A stretch of DNA of 5,377 nt, taken from assembly GCF_041928815.1 (NCBI RefSeq), contig NZ_JBHFEI010000042.1, positions 1 through 5,377 of the forward strand. The letters are read 5' to 3'. How positions within the stretch are numbered: position 1 is the stretch's first letter; each line of letters starts with the position of its first letter. The notes beneath the pieces were generated by a model. That model saw only the letters and a program-made list of their open reading frames with translations, ran no database searches and had not been told where the DNA came from. Below, one piece after another: positions 1 through 5,300 of this stretch. Source of the stretch: JBHFEI01 sp041928815 (GTDB lineage: Bacteria; Pseudomonadota; Alphaproteobacteria; Rhizobiales; Rhizobiaceae). The position numbers and the translations under genes are program-made.

Positions 1-124
1 TTAAATCAAACCGCTAGCGAGCCGCAAAATCCGTTCTTACAAAGCCTAAAAAGTCTCAAATCATTCGACGACGGACACTGGCGCCGGCTAGCAGGCTCAA
101 GCGCCAAAAAGAGAAACTACTGGC

Positions 125-143
125 CCGATTTCTCAGAAATCGG
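125..143. repeat. Perfect inverted repeat across the alpA-like stop codon
   Basis: The plus strand reads CCGATTTCT, C, AGAAATCGG: nine bases of perfect symmetry around a single central base. As RNA from the minus strand it would form an eight-pair stem with a three-base loop made of the TGA stop codon of the alpA-like gene. A T-rich stretch (TTTCTCTTTTT on the minus strand) begins about ten bases beyond the stem instead of directly after it. It is therefore a weak candidate terminator, and alternatively a protein-binding site. Confidence 0.45.
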
Positions 144-357
144 CATAGACGTGGCGCTTACGCTCCTCGGCGCGCGCTACGATCCATTCATCGACCTCGG
201 CCTTGATCCATGCCACCGTCGTCCCAGCCATGCGGATACGGCGAGGGAAGCGGCGACGTTGTTCCCAGCGCAGAAGGCTCGAATTACTCACTCGGATACC
301 CATTTTGCGAAGGTCTTCTCGACCAATAAATATCTGTTGATGCACTGCCTGCGACAT
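133..357 (-). CDS. AlpA-like helix-turn-helix regulator / excisionase-type protein
   Basis: A 74-residue protein resembling the AlpA/MerR-like winged helix-turn-helix family, found in prophages and islands as regulators of integrase expression or as recombination directionality factors. The helix-turn-helix spans roughly residues 12-35 (REDLRKMGIRVSNSSLLRWE), followed by the basic wing RRRFPRR and the family's WIKAEVDEWI helix near residues 50-59. Normal AlpA proteins are about 60-90 residues, so it is full length. The ATG start is supported by GGAG seven bases upstream on the minus strand. It is the third gene in a same-strand series after the integrase and the 199-residue protein, with a gap of about 100 bases that may carry its own promoter. 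Either regulator or excisionase is possible; the sequence alone cannot decide. Confidence 0.8.
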   Translation of the reverse strand: MSQAVHQQIFIGREDLRKMGIRVSNSSLLRWEQRRRFPRRIRMAGTTVAWIKAEVDEWIVARAEERKRHVYADF

Positions 358-396
358 TTCAAGTCTCCATCAGGTTTGAGGTGATGAAGTGCGCCC

Positions 397-419
397 TTGA
401 TTGAAATCAATTGATATCA
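397..419. promoter_or_regulatory. Overlapping palindromes, including a perfect FNR/FixK-type box, upstream of the alpA-like gene
   Basis: Three symmetric sequences overlap here: TTGATTGAAATCAA (397-410), ATCAATTGAT (406-415) and TGATATCA (412-419). The first fits the published FNR/FixK anaerobox consensus TTGAT-N4-ATCAA exactly. The cluster sits 40-62 bases upstream of the alpA-like ATG. It may be an operator for the element's own regulator or a site for a host CRP/FNR-family protein. The box centre is too close to the start codon for a standard class II activated promoter of that gene, which argues for repression, autoregulation or chance. Confidence 0.4.
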
Positions 420-461
420 GGGAGATAGCGCTGAAATGGCCGGCGAAATAGCCGTCGAAAA

Positions 462-1061
462 TCAGTTTGCAGATTGATTTGATTTCTTGCGGCGTCCGGG
501 CTTGCCGATGTCAAAGCGACCCGTAATAGCAATCGCCCGGCTGCGAGCCTCTTTGAAGCCGCTGTCAGTCAGATTGGGAAAGCTTTCCTTTGATTGCCGC
601 AGCAGATCTGCAAACTTTGGCGGCTGATATGCACGGTCGTTAAACAGGCCGACAAGCCACTCTTGGCACCTATCCGTGGCCAACTGCGAAGAAGGAACAT
701 TCCTAATTTCTTGCTTGCGCATAAATGCGAGGAGCTGCTCTGCGTGGATGCGACAATAGACAGGCTGGTTCAAGTTGTGATGAAAAATGCAATCATTCTT
801 GAGCTCTATGGCAAAAGATTCACGATCGGCGTCTTGAGGTGTAAGGTTACCACTGCTTTTCAGGTCCATTGTTGACCAATGCGCGGCGACGTTCCCTGAT
901 TGAAGTGCCGCGCGCAAATATCGCAGCGCGAGCTTCCGCTCCGGTGCTTCGACAATATCGATCCACTCATCTTTCCAATTTGGCCCGTACGTCTCCCGCC
1001 CGACCAACTGAAAGGCTTCCCGGGGCTCGATGAAGATTTTCGTATTGATGACTAGCGGCAA
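462..1061 (-). CDS. Hypothetical protein of the mobile element, 199 residues
   Basis: I do not recognise this family. The only good start is TTG at 1061. It has a GGAAGG Shine-Dalgarno about eight bases upstream, and the frame is closed by a TGA about ten codons further up. The start lies inside the end of the integrase gene (95-base overlap), so translation is probably coupled. The N-terminal part carries an aromatic stretch (YGPNWKDEWIDI, residues 25-36), followed by helix-prone sequence and the segment HAEQLLAFMRKQE near 106-118. The C-terminal end is strongly basic (GKPGRRKKSNQ, from residue 186) after a predicted helix rich in Arg and Ala. That tail, and a position between integrase and AlpA, suggest a small DNA-associated accessory protein of the element. 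This is inference. No signal peptide or membrane segment is seen. Confidence 0.7.
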   Translation of the reverse strand: MPLVINTKIFIEPREAFQLVGRETYGPNWKDEWIDIVEAPERKLALRYLRAALQSGNVAAHWSTMDLKSSGNLTPQDADRESFAIELKNDCIFHHNLNQPVYCRIHAEQLLAFMRKQEIRNVPSSQLATDRCQEWLVGLFNDRAYQPPKFADLLRQSKESFPNLTDSGFKEARSRAIAITGRFDIGKPGRRKKSNQSAN

Positions 1062-2244
1062 CTGTCTCGCCTTCCATCGCCAGATTTTTCAAACTGTTGG
1101 CCCATAGTTGCAAAGCCTCGCGCTTTTCGTCGAAATAGGCATGGCGATTGTAGGTCGCCGCAACGCCGGAAACGATACCGGACTTGTGGTTAAGAACGGC
1201 TTCAATGATGTGCGGCTGAACCTTCAAGATAGCCATATTGGTTGCGGCGGTGCGGCGGAGATCGTGAAAGCGCCAGTCCTCGGCATCGAGACCGACGAAG
1301 GTGTCCAGCCGCTTCTTGAACCGCCCGAACCCGGAAATCGATGAGCGACCCGTTGAGGTGAATACATAGTCCGAACCAAGGAAGCGCGGGATCGAACGGA
1401 GAATGTCGAGCGCCTGTTTCGGCAATGGCACGACATGCGTGGTCGAGTTCTTCGTCCGGTCAGCCTTCAGCGTCAGTGTGCCGCGATGAAGATCCAGCTC
1501 TGACCATCGCATCGCAGCTATTTCATCCCGACGCTGGCCGGTAAGAAGCAGAAGCTTTCCGAACTGCTCGAAGGAATATCCCTCTGCTTCGCAGCCTTTC
1601 CAGAACCCGATAACCTCATCGTCGGTCAGGCAGCGGTCACGGGCAACCTCCTTGATCAAGGGCTTGAGTCCAGTCACAGGTGAGACTTCGACAATGCCTT
1701 GGTCGATGCACCAGGAATACAGTTTCTTGATCGCAGCCAGCCCACGGTTCGCCCGCGTGCCTTTGCCGCCATTATCGCCGATGTCGGCAATCAGACGTTC
1801 CAACTCGCGGACGACATCAACGCGTTTGATGGCGTCGATCCTCATGCGATGCAGCTTTTCCATCCGCATCAGCATGCTCTCGCTGCCCTTCCAATCCTTT
1901 GTCTGGCGCTTGGCATATCGTTCGATGAACTGCGGAATGATGTCGCCGAGGGTGAGGACCTTCTCTTCAGACTCCTCCTCTCGCTGCTGGAACAGCCCAA
2001 GTTGGATGTCGCGCAGGATCATCTGCGCCTTCTCGCGGGCGTCCTTGAGCGAGAGGATCGGATATGTGCCAAGCTTGATGCGGCGGGATACGCCGTCAAC
2101 GCGTGTGGCAACATACCAGACTTTGCCGCCGGCATTCGACACGCGGATATGAAGTCCGGTGACCAATTCGTCGCGGACCTCGTACCGCTTGCCGGTCGCG
2201 GGCAGCAGGCTATCGAGCAGTTTCGGGGTGAGCTTCTTTCGCAT
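967..2244 (-). CDS. P4-type tyrosine recombinase / integrase
   Basis: A 425-residue site-specific recombinase that would insert and excise the element. Residues 1-85 form the N-terminal Arm DNA-binding domain of the P4 type (DUF4102: LTPKLLDSLLP, GLHIRVSNAGGKVWY, RIKLGTYPILSLKDAR). Residues about 100-195 form the SAM-like core-binding domain. The catalytic domain follows, with R238 (LTGQRRDEI), K265 (DRTKN), H327 and R330 (FHDLRR), H353 (LNHKSG) and the nucleophile Y365 (ATYNRHAY). All catalytic residues are present, so the enzyme looks intact. Usual homologues end soon after the LQLWANSL helix. Here about 40 extra low-complexity residues follow, overlapping the next gene. The ATG at 2244 lacks a clear Shine-Dalgarno, although the protein's start matches the family. 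It is the outermost gene on the right of the element, next to the probable attachment site. Confidence 0.95.
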   Translation of the reverse strand: MRKKLTPKLLDSLLPATGKRYEVRDELVTGLHIRVSNAGGKVWYVATRVDGVSRRIKLGTYPILSLKDAREKAQMILRDIQLGLFQQREEESEEKVLTLGDIIPQFIERYAKRQTKDWKGSESMLMRMEKLHRMRIDAIKRVDVVRELERLIADIGDNGGKGTRANRGLAAIKKLYSWCIDQGIVEVSPVTGLKPLIKEVARDRCLTDDEVIGFWKGCEAEGYSFEQFGKLLLLTGQRRDEIAAMRWSELDLHRGTLTLKADRTKNSTTHVVPLPKQALDILRSIPRFLGSDYVFTSTGRSSISGFGRFKKRLDTFVGLDAEDWRFHDLRRTAATNMAILKVQPHIIEAVLNHKSGIVSGVAATYNRHAYFDEKREALQLWANSLKNLAMEGETVAASHQYENLHRAPGSLSVGRAGDVRAKLER

Positions 2245-2280
2245 GATGCGCAGATTAAGACTGCAACATCCGCGTGTCAG

Positions 2281-2309
2281 AGTATGGTTTGGAGAACTGC
2301 TGCATGCAA
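2281..2309 (-). promoter_or_regulatory. Candidate sigma-70-type promoter for the integrase gene
   Basis: On the minus strand TTGCAT (2309-2304) and CATACT (2286-2281) are separated by 17 bases, placing a start site near 2274, about 30 bases before the integrase ATG. The match is moderate (three of six and four of six consensus positions). The -35 overlaps the palindrome TGCATGCA (2301-2308), which could be an operator. Confidence 0.3.
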
Positions 2310-2389
2310 CGCAAAGGCTTGGATGAACGGGAGACTTTTACCGGAGCAACCCCAATTGTGAAGATGCGCCAAGGAAATCAGCCCAGCGC

Positions 2390-3094
2390 CTATCGCGGCA
2401 ACCTTGCCCATCCCTTTGCCAGGATCGGTCCTGTCGGCCGACCTGTTGGTGATCCGCCCTGTTGTTCGAGAGTGATCTCATAGAGCTGGTTGTCCTTTGG
2501 AAGCGGCAGGGCGGGGCCGTCAAGGTGCGCCGAGCGGATACCTTCGATCAAGCCGAGCGACACTGGCCCCATGTCCTCAGAGGGCAATGTCCAGACCTGG
2601 ATCGTTCTGTCTGCGGGAACGGCAATGTCGGCGAGAAGTCGTATGGTCGCATCCTCGTTGCCAAAATCTTCAACGACCGCCTGGACTTCGCCGGTCTCGT
2701 TCAGCAACACGGCGACCACCATCGGTTCAACGGTGCGCATGAGAGAATAGGCAAGTCCGGCAACAAGGAGCACGGTTGCCGCGAGCGCCGCGAAGGCCGT
2801 TGCCCGCCAGCCATTGCGGAGATTGTCATTTGCCGGCGCTTGCGGCCGCGCCGATGCTTCCGCCTGCTGCCGGGGCAGCGCGCTTTCGATCCGCTGCCAC
2901 AAGGCTGCGCTGACCATCGCCGGTTCGGCGCTGACATCAAGCGGAAGAAACCGTTCACGGCTTTCGGCCACGGCAGTTTTCAACTCCGCATCGCGTTCCA
3001 TCTCGGCCTCTACGTCCACCGCCTCGGCAGGGTCCAGCAATCCCAGCACGTATTCGTCGGCAATGGTCGGGATGTTCTTGCGATCCAGCGTCAT
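2390..3094 (-). CDS. Anti-sigma factor, RskA type, membrane anchored
   Basis: A 234-residue inner-membrane anti-sigma factor expected to bind and silence the ECF sigma factor encoded just upstream. The cytoplasmic N-terminal domain carries IADEYVLGLLDPAEAVDVE (residues 11-29), typical of this class, and no HxxxCxxC zinc motif. One membrane segment spans about residues 97-119 (ATAFAALAATVLLVAGLAY). The periplasmic RskA domain follows, ending in the family hallmark GGSPTGRPTGPILAKG (213-228). The ATG at 3094 is chosen because it overlaps the sigma stop codon as ATGA and has GGGAG eight bases upstream. The longer open frame back to 3253 lies in sigma coding sequence. Only a few residues follow the GPILAKG motif and the mobile element begins soon after, so the extreme C-terminus may have been changed by integration. 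That last point is inference. Confidence 0.9.
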   Translation of the reverse strand: MTLDRKNIPTIADEYVLGLLDPAEAVDVEAEMERDAELKTAVAESRERFLPLDVSAEPAMVSAALWQRIESALPRQQAEASARPQAPANDNLRNGWRATAFAALAATVLLVAGLAYSLMRTVEPMVVAVLLNETGEVQAVVEDFGNEDATIRLLADIAVPADRTIQVWTLPSEDMGPVSLGLIEGIRSAHLDGPALPLPKDNQLYEITLEQQGGSPTGRPTGPILAKGWARLPR

Positions 3095-3642
3095 GCCATG
3101 CACTCCCGCAGCGCGGCGAGACCACGCCGGATCCAGGATTTTGTGGTCCCGAGCGGCAGGCGCAGCCGTCCGGCGATCTCTCCGTGGGAGTAGCCGCCGA
3201 CATAGGCCATGAGGATGCCGCGCTTTCTCGTCTCGTCGAGCGCGCCGAGGCAACCATAGAGGCGCGAATTTCGATCGAGCCGGTGCCAGGCCGCCATGAC
3301 CTCGTCGGTCGCTTCCTGCTCCTGCAGCGTCTCGACCTCCTCGCTCGTGTATTCCCGCCGGCCATCGCGAATAAGGTTGAGCGCCCTGTTGCGCACGATC
3401 GCGTAGATCCAGCCACGCGCCGAGCCACGCGAGGCGTCATACTGGTGGGCATGGGTCCATATGCGGATAAAGGCTTCCTGCACGACCTCTTCGGCAAGCT
3501 CGCGACGCCGGACGATCCGCTCGGCAACGGCAACCAGACGGCTCGCCTCCATGTCGAAGATGCGGCGCAGGCCGGAGCGATCGCCGGCGGCACAGGCCGC
3601 GAGCGACGCATCGAGTTCATCCGGCACAGACCCCATCAGCAT
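3091..3642 (-). CDS. ECF-type RNA polymerase sigma factor
   Basis: A 183-residue extracytoplasmic-function sigma factor that would direct RNA polymerase to a small envelope- or oxidative-stress regulon. Region 2 covers about residues 23-92, with the core-binding helix AEEVVQEAFIRIW (50-62) and the -10 recognising part GSARGWIYAIVRNRALNLIRD. Region 4 covers about 127-181, with the helix-turn-helix SHGEIAGRLRLPLGTTKSWI. No extra C-terminal domain is present, as is normal for ECF proteins paired with an RskA-type anti-sigma. The frame is open to a GTG at 3687. I choose ATG 3642, because GGGAG lies nine bases upstream and a likely promoter would start transcription near 3690. The two genes share ATGA and form an operon. 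Expression is probably autoregulated through the divergent promoter region. Confidence 0.93.
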   Translation of the reverse strand: MLMGSVPDELDASLAACAAGDRSGLRRIFDMEASRLVAVAERIVRRRELAEEVVQEAFIRIWTHAHQYDASRGSARGWIYAIVRNRALNLIRDGRREYTSEEVETLQEQEATDEVMAAWHRLDRNSRLYGCLGALDETRKRGILMAYVGGYSHGEIAGRLRLPLGTTKSWIRRGLAALRECMA

Positions 3643-3696
3643 GCAGACCATCTCCCTGTTGCACGCAGCCCCTGCTTCTCGGGTCACGCCAGATTT

Positions 3697-3726
3697 CTAT
3701 ACCCACGAGATGCGTCATTGGATGCC
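3697..3726 (-). promoter_or_regulatory. Candidate ECF-dependent promoter of the sigma/anti-sigma operon
   Basis: The minus strand reads GGCATCC (3726-3720), 17 bases, then GTATAG (3702-3697). This would start transcription near 3690 and give a leader of about 48 bases to the chosen sigma start. The -35-like hexamer GCATCC recurs twice more in the same intergenic region, which supports a shared recognition element. The consensus of this sigma group is not known to me, so this remains a pattern-based proposal. Confidence 0.35.
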
Positions 3727-3749
3727 ACGCGACATTTATTTTGTAACGC

Positions 3750-3778
3750 TGCATCCAGACAGGCTCACTGCCGTGTCT
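3750..3778 (+). promoter_or_regulatory. Candidate promoter element for the DUF4394 gene
   Basis: The plus strand carries TGCATCC (3750-3756), matching the GCATCC found in the sigma operon direction, followed after 15-16 bases by CGTGTCT (3772-3778). The divergent copies at 3721 and 3751 form an inverted pair, as expected if one sigma factor or regulator serves both genes. The -10-like parts of the two candidates are not clearly alike, which weakens the case. A separate sigma-70-like -10, TATGAT at 3825-3830, lacks a good -35. Confidence 0.25.
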
Positions 3779-3786
3779 TCTCTATC

Positions 3787-3820
3787 GGAAGCATGACGCG
3801 CCGGATGCCGGCCCGCTTCC
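3787..3820 (+). repeat. Nested inverted repeat (hairpin) upstream of the DUF4394 gene
   Basis: An outer pair GGAAGC (3787-3792) and GCTTCC (3815-3820) encloses an inner perfect pair GCCGG-ATG-CCGGC (3800-3812). If transcription starts near 3785, this structure would lie at the extreme 5' end of the DUF4394 mRNA and could stabilise it. It might instead be a protein-binding site. It has no following T-tract, so it is not a typical terminator. Confidence 0.45.
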
Positions 3821-3823
3821 AAG

Positions 3824-3849
3824 ATATGATTTAAAATATGGTTTAAACC
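3824..3849 (+). repeat. Tandem 12-bp AT-rich repeat ending in a palindrome, just before the DUF4394 ribosome site
   Basis: ATATGATTTAAA (3824-3835) is followed directly by ATATGGTTTAAA (3836-3847), identical at eleven of twelve positions. The second copy overlaps the perfect palindrome GGTTTAAACC (3840-3849), which abuts the GGAG Shine-Dalgarno at 3850. The stretch is strikingly AT-rich for this region. It may keep the ribosome site unpaired, act as an enhancer of translation, or reflect replication slippage. Confidence 0.6.
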
Positions 3850-3859
3850 GGAGAACGAC

Positions 3860-4651
3860 ATGACCATGAAGATCCGCCTGACGCTGCTTGCAACCGTACT
3901 CGTGGCCGGTTCCGCCGCTCCCGCCTTCGCCGCTCCCGTCTTGGGCCTGACCGGCGACAAGACGCTTGTCATGTTCGATACGGAAAAACCGGCGGTGACG
4001 AAGACCATGGAGGTAACGGGTGTCGACAAGCTGGTCGGCATCGATTTCCGCCCGGGCACCAAGAGCGTTATGGGCGTCACGCCTGACCACAAGATCGTGT
4101 CGATCAATCTCGAAACAGGCGCAGCGACAGATGTTGCGACGATGGACAAGATGCTGACGATGACCGAGGCGCCGGTCGTCGTCGATTTCAATCCGATGGC
4201 CGACCGCCTGCGCTTCATGACCGGCACCACCAATCATCGCGTCCATCCCGATACCGGCGCTGTCACGGTCGACGGCACGCTCGCCTTCGAGGACGGCGAC
4301 ATGCACAAGGGTGAGACACCGAACATCGTCGCTGCCGCCTACACCAACTCGATCGGCAAGCCGGAAAAGACCGCGATGTACAATATCGACGCGACGATCG
4401 GCGCCCTGATCCAGCAGACCAAGCCGAACGACGGCACGCTGAAGGCCATCGGCAAGCTCGGCATCGAGGAGACGCCCGCAACTTACGCCTTCGATATCCA
4501 GGGCATGGAGGGCGGGCAGAATGCCGCCTATCTCGTCGCCAGCAAGATGCTGTACAGCGTCAACCTCGAAACCGGCGCGGCGACCGGGATCGGCGCGATC
4601 ACCGGCCTCGACAACGAGGTTCGCGACATCGCCATTCTTCCGGCGATGTGA
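3860..4651 (+). CDS. Exported DUF4394-domain protein
   Basis: A 263-residue protein with a clear Sec signal peptide: MTMK, a hydrophobic core LTLLATVLVAG, and a likely signal peptidase I cut after AFA at residue 24. The mature part fits the DUF4394 family, whose biochemical role is unknown. It contains beta-propeller-like strands, seen here as an internal repeat: SINLETGAATDVATM (80-94) and SVNLETGAATGIGAI (233-247). Other recognisable parts are DFNPMADRLRF (109-119) and NHRVHPDTGAVTVDGTL (125-141). The ATG at 3860 is preferred over 3866 because GGAG lies six bases upstream. It is divergent from the ECF sigma/anti-sigma operon, so it is a likely regulon target acting in the periplasm. No cysteine follows the signal, so it is not a lipoprotein. 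Confidence 0.88.
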   Translation: MTMKIRLTLLATVLVAGSAAPAFAAPVLGLTGDKTLVMFDTEKPAVTKTMEVTGVDKLVGIDFRPGTKSVMGVTPDHKIVSINLETGAATDVATMDKMLTMTEAPVVVDFNPMADRLRFMTGTTNHRVHPDTGAVTVDGTLAFEDGDMHKGETPNIVAAAYTNSIGKPEKTAMYNIDATIGALIQQTKPNDGTLKAIGKLGIEETPATYAFDIQGMEGGQNAAYLVASKMLYSVNLETGAATGIGAITGLDNEVRDIAILPAM

Positions 4652-4661
4652 CGCATGCACC

Positions 4662-4691
4662 GGGGGCGAGGGACGGACCTTCGCCCCCTTT
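4662..4691 (+). terminator. Intrinsic terminator of the DUF4394 gene
   Basis: Eleven bases after the stop codon, GGGGGCGAGGG (4662-4672) can pair with CCTTCGCCCCC (4678-4688) around a five-base loop. The eleven pairs include one G-U pair in plus-strand RNA. TTT follows at once. In the minus direction the G-U pair becomes a mismatch and no T-run follows, so it serves the plus-strand gene better than the convergent doxX-like gene. Confidence 0.65.
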
Positions 4692-4698
4692 GCCGCAC

Positions 4699-5115
4699 TC
4701 AATGCGGCGGCGGCTTGCCGAACGGCCATGACACGGCGCCGCCCGTAAACAATGCCAGCCAGACGATAACGGGTTGCAGTGGCAGGCGGACGACATGATA
4801 GCTCCAGAGCCAGACCGAGGCGCTGTCGATCGAAAGTGTGTCGATCGCGTGTTTGATGTTGGCGGGATACACACAGACCGCGTAGAGCGCCAAGGCGACG
4901 CCGGCGTAGATCCGCAGCGCCGGAACAAAGAGGGCGACCGCTCCTGCAATTTCGCAGATGCCGGTCAGCAGAATGACGGCTTCCGGATGGGGAACCCATT
5001 GTGGCGTGATCCGCAGGAAGGGTTCCTGCAGAACGAGGTGCAGCAAGCCCGCCACGCCGTAAAAAACGGAAAGCCCGATACGGCAACCTTTGCGCCATGC
5101 CCCGATTGTTGCCAT
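4699..5115 (-). CDS. DoxX-like (COG4270-type) integral membrane protein
   Basis: A 138-residue inner-membrane protein of the DoxX-like/COG4270 type. Four hydrophobic segments are visible: about residues 12-30 (GLSVFYGVAGLLHLVL), 45-66 (AVILLTGICEIAGAVALFVPA), 68-86 (AGVALALYAVCVYPANI) and 112-130 (PLQPVIVWLALFTGGAVSW). Family signatures include TGxCEIAGA (51-59), YPANIKHA (83-90) and RLPLQPVIVW (110-119). The exact function of the family is not established; related DoxX proteins are linked to quinone-coupled thiol oxidation and detoxification. The ATG at 5115 has a near-ideal GGGAGGT seven bases upstream. It is convergent with the DUF4394 gene, 47 bases apart. Nothing shows that it belongs to the sigma-factor regulon, although a membrane protein here fits an envelope-stress neighbourhood. 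Confidence 0.88.
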   Translation of the reverse strand: MATIGAWRKGCRIGLSVFYGVAGLLHLVLQEPFLRITPQWVPHPEAVILLTGICEIAGAVALFVPALRIYAGVALALYAVCVYPANIKHAIDTLSIDSASVWLWSYHVVRLPLQPVIVWLALFTGGAVSWPFGKPPPH

Positions 5116-5136
5116 TCACTTGACCTCCCGCACTGA

Positions 5137-5157
5137 GTGGTTCCTGTCAAAAACCAC
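5137..5157. repeat. Inverted repeat upstream of the doxX-like gene
   Basis: GTGGTT (5137-5142) and AACCAC (5152-5157) are separated by nine bases, 22-42 bases before the start codon. A TTGACA on the minus strand lies between them (5150-5145) but has no -10 at the right distance. This could be an operator or a leader hairpin; the support is only the symmetry. Confidence 0.3.
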
Positions 5158-5300
5158 CTTGAGCAGTAGGGATAGTGATTTTGAGCATCGTGTTTGCGCC
5201 AGATACCATACCTGCAACTTCTGCAAGGCCGATATTGAAGGCGTAAAGATCGATCTTTGGTTGCCGGATGCGAAGCCGTTACCATATGCGGACCGACGAC

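Larger units (their letters stand above)
1..2389. mobile_element. One end of an integrated genetic element (partial; runs off left edge)
   Basis: A P4-type integrase, an unknown small protein and an AlpA-like regulator all lie on the minus strand in a row, which is the usual recombination/regulation end of an integrative element or satellite prophage. The integrase gene is the outermost gene on the right, about 145 bases from the stop codon of a chromosomal anti-sigma gene, so the right junction most likely lies between 2245 and 2400. No tRNA gene is visible at that junction, and no direct repeat marking the other attachment site can be found because the left end is outside the window. The right boundary given here is inferred and not defined by a repeat. 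Base composition in the left 1000 bases looks more AT-rich than in the sigma-factor region, consistent with transfer. Confidence 0.55.

Noticed and set aside
1..384. A plus-strand frame open from the left edge to 384, which could be the C-terminal part of a gene entering from the left.
   Set aside because: It runs fully antisense through the well-supported alpA-like gene and shows no recognisable domain. Minus-strand frames in 1-132 are broken by stops, so I leave 1-132 as non-coding apart from the hairpin at its edge.
1699..2361. A 220-codon plus-strand open frame opposite the integrase.
   Set aside because: It is antisense to an integrase with all catalytic residues, has no recognisable domain and no supporting ribosome site.
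2245..2389. Searched for a tRNA gene as the integration target between the integrase and the anti-sigma gene.
   Set aside because: No cloverleaf arms or TTCRANY-like T-loop could be found by eye.
2955..3620. A 221-codon minus-strand frame overlapping the sigma factor in a different phase.
   Set aside because: The sigma frame shows both conserved regions. The alternative is Arg/Ser-rich shadow translation.
4692..4708. Inverted repeat GCCGCA-CTCAA-TGCGGC over the doxX-like stop, as a possible terminator for that gene.
   Set aside because: The stem is only six pairs and is followed by AAAGGGGG on the minus strand, with no T-run.
3782..5119. A 445-codon minus-strand open frame spanning the DUF4394 gene and most of the doxX-like gene.
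   Set aside because: It is antisense to a gene with a clear signal peptide and ribosome site, and overlaps the doxX-like gene in another frame. Its composition (Arg/Gly/Asp/Ala-rich, no domain) is typical of shadow frames in high-GC DNA.
5145..5150. A perfect TTGACA on the minus strand upstream of the doxX-like gene, suggesting a sigma-70 promoter.
   Set aside because: A -10 at 16-18 bases would fall on the ribosome site, and the sequence there (GAGGTC) does not resemble one.
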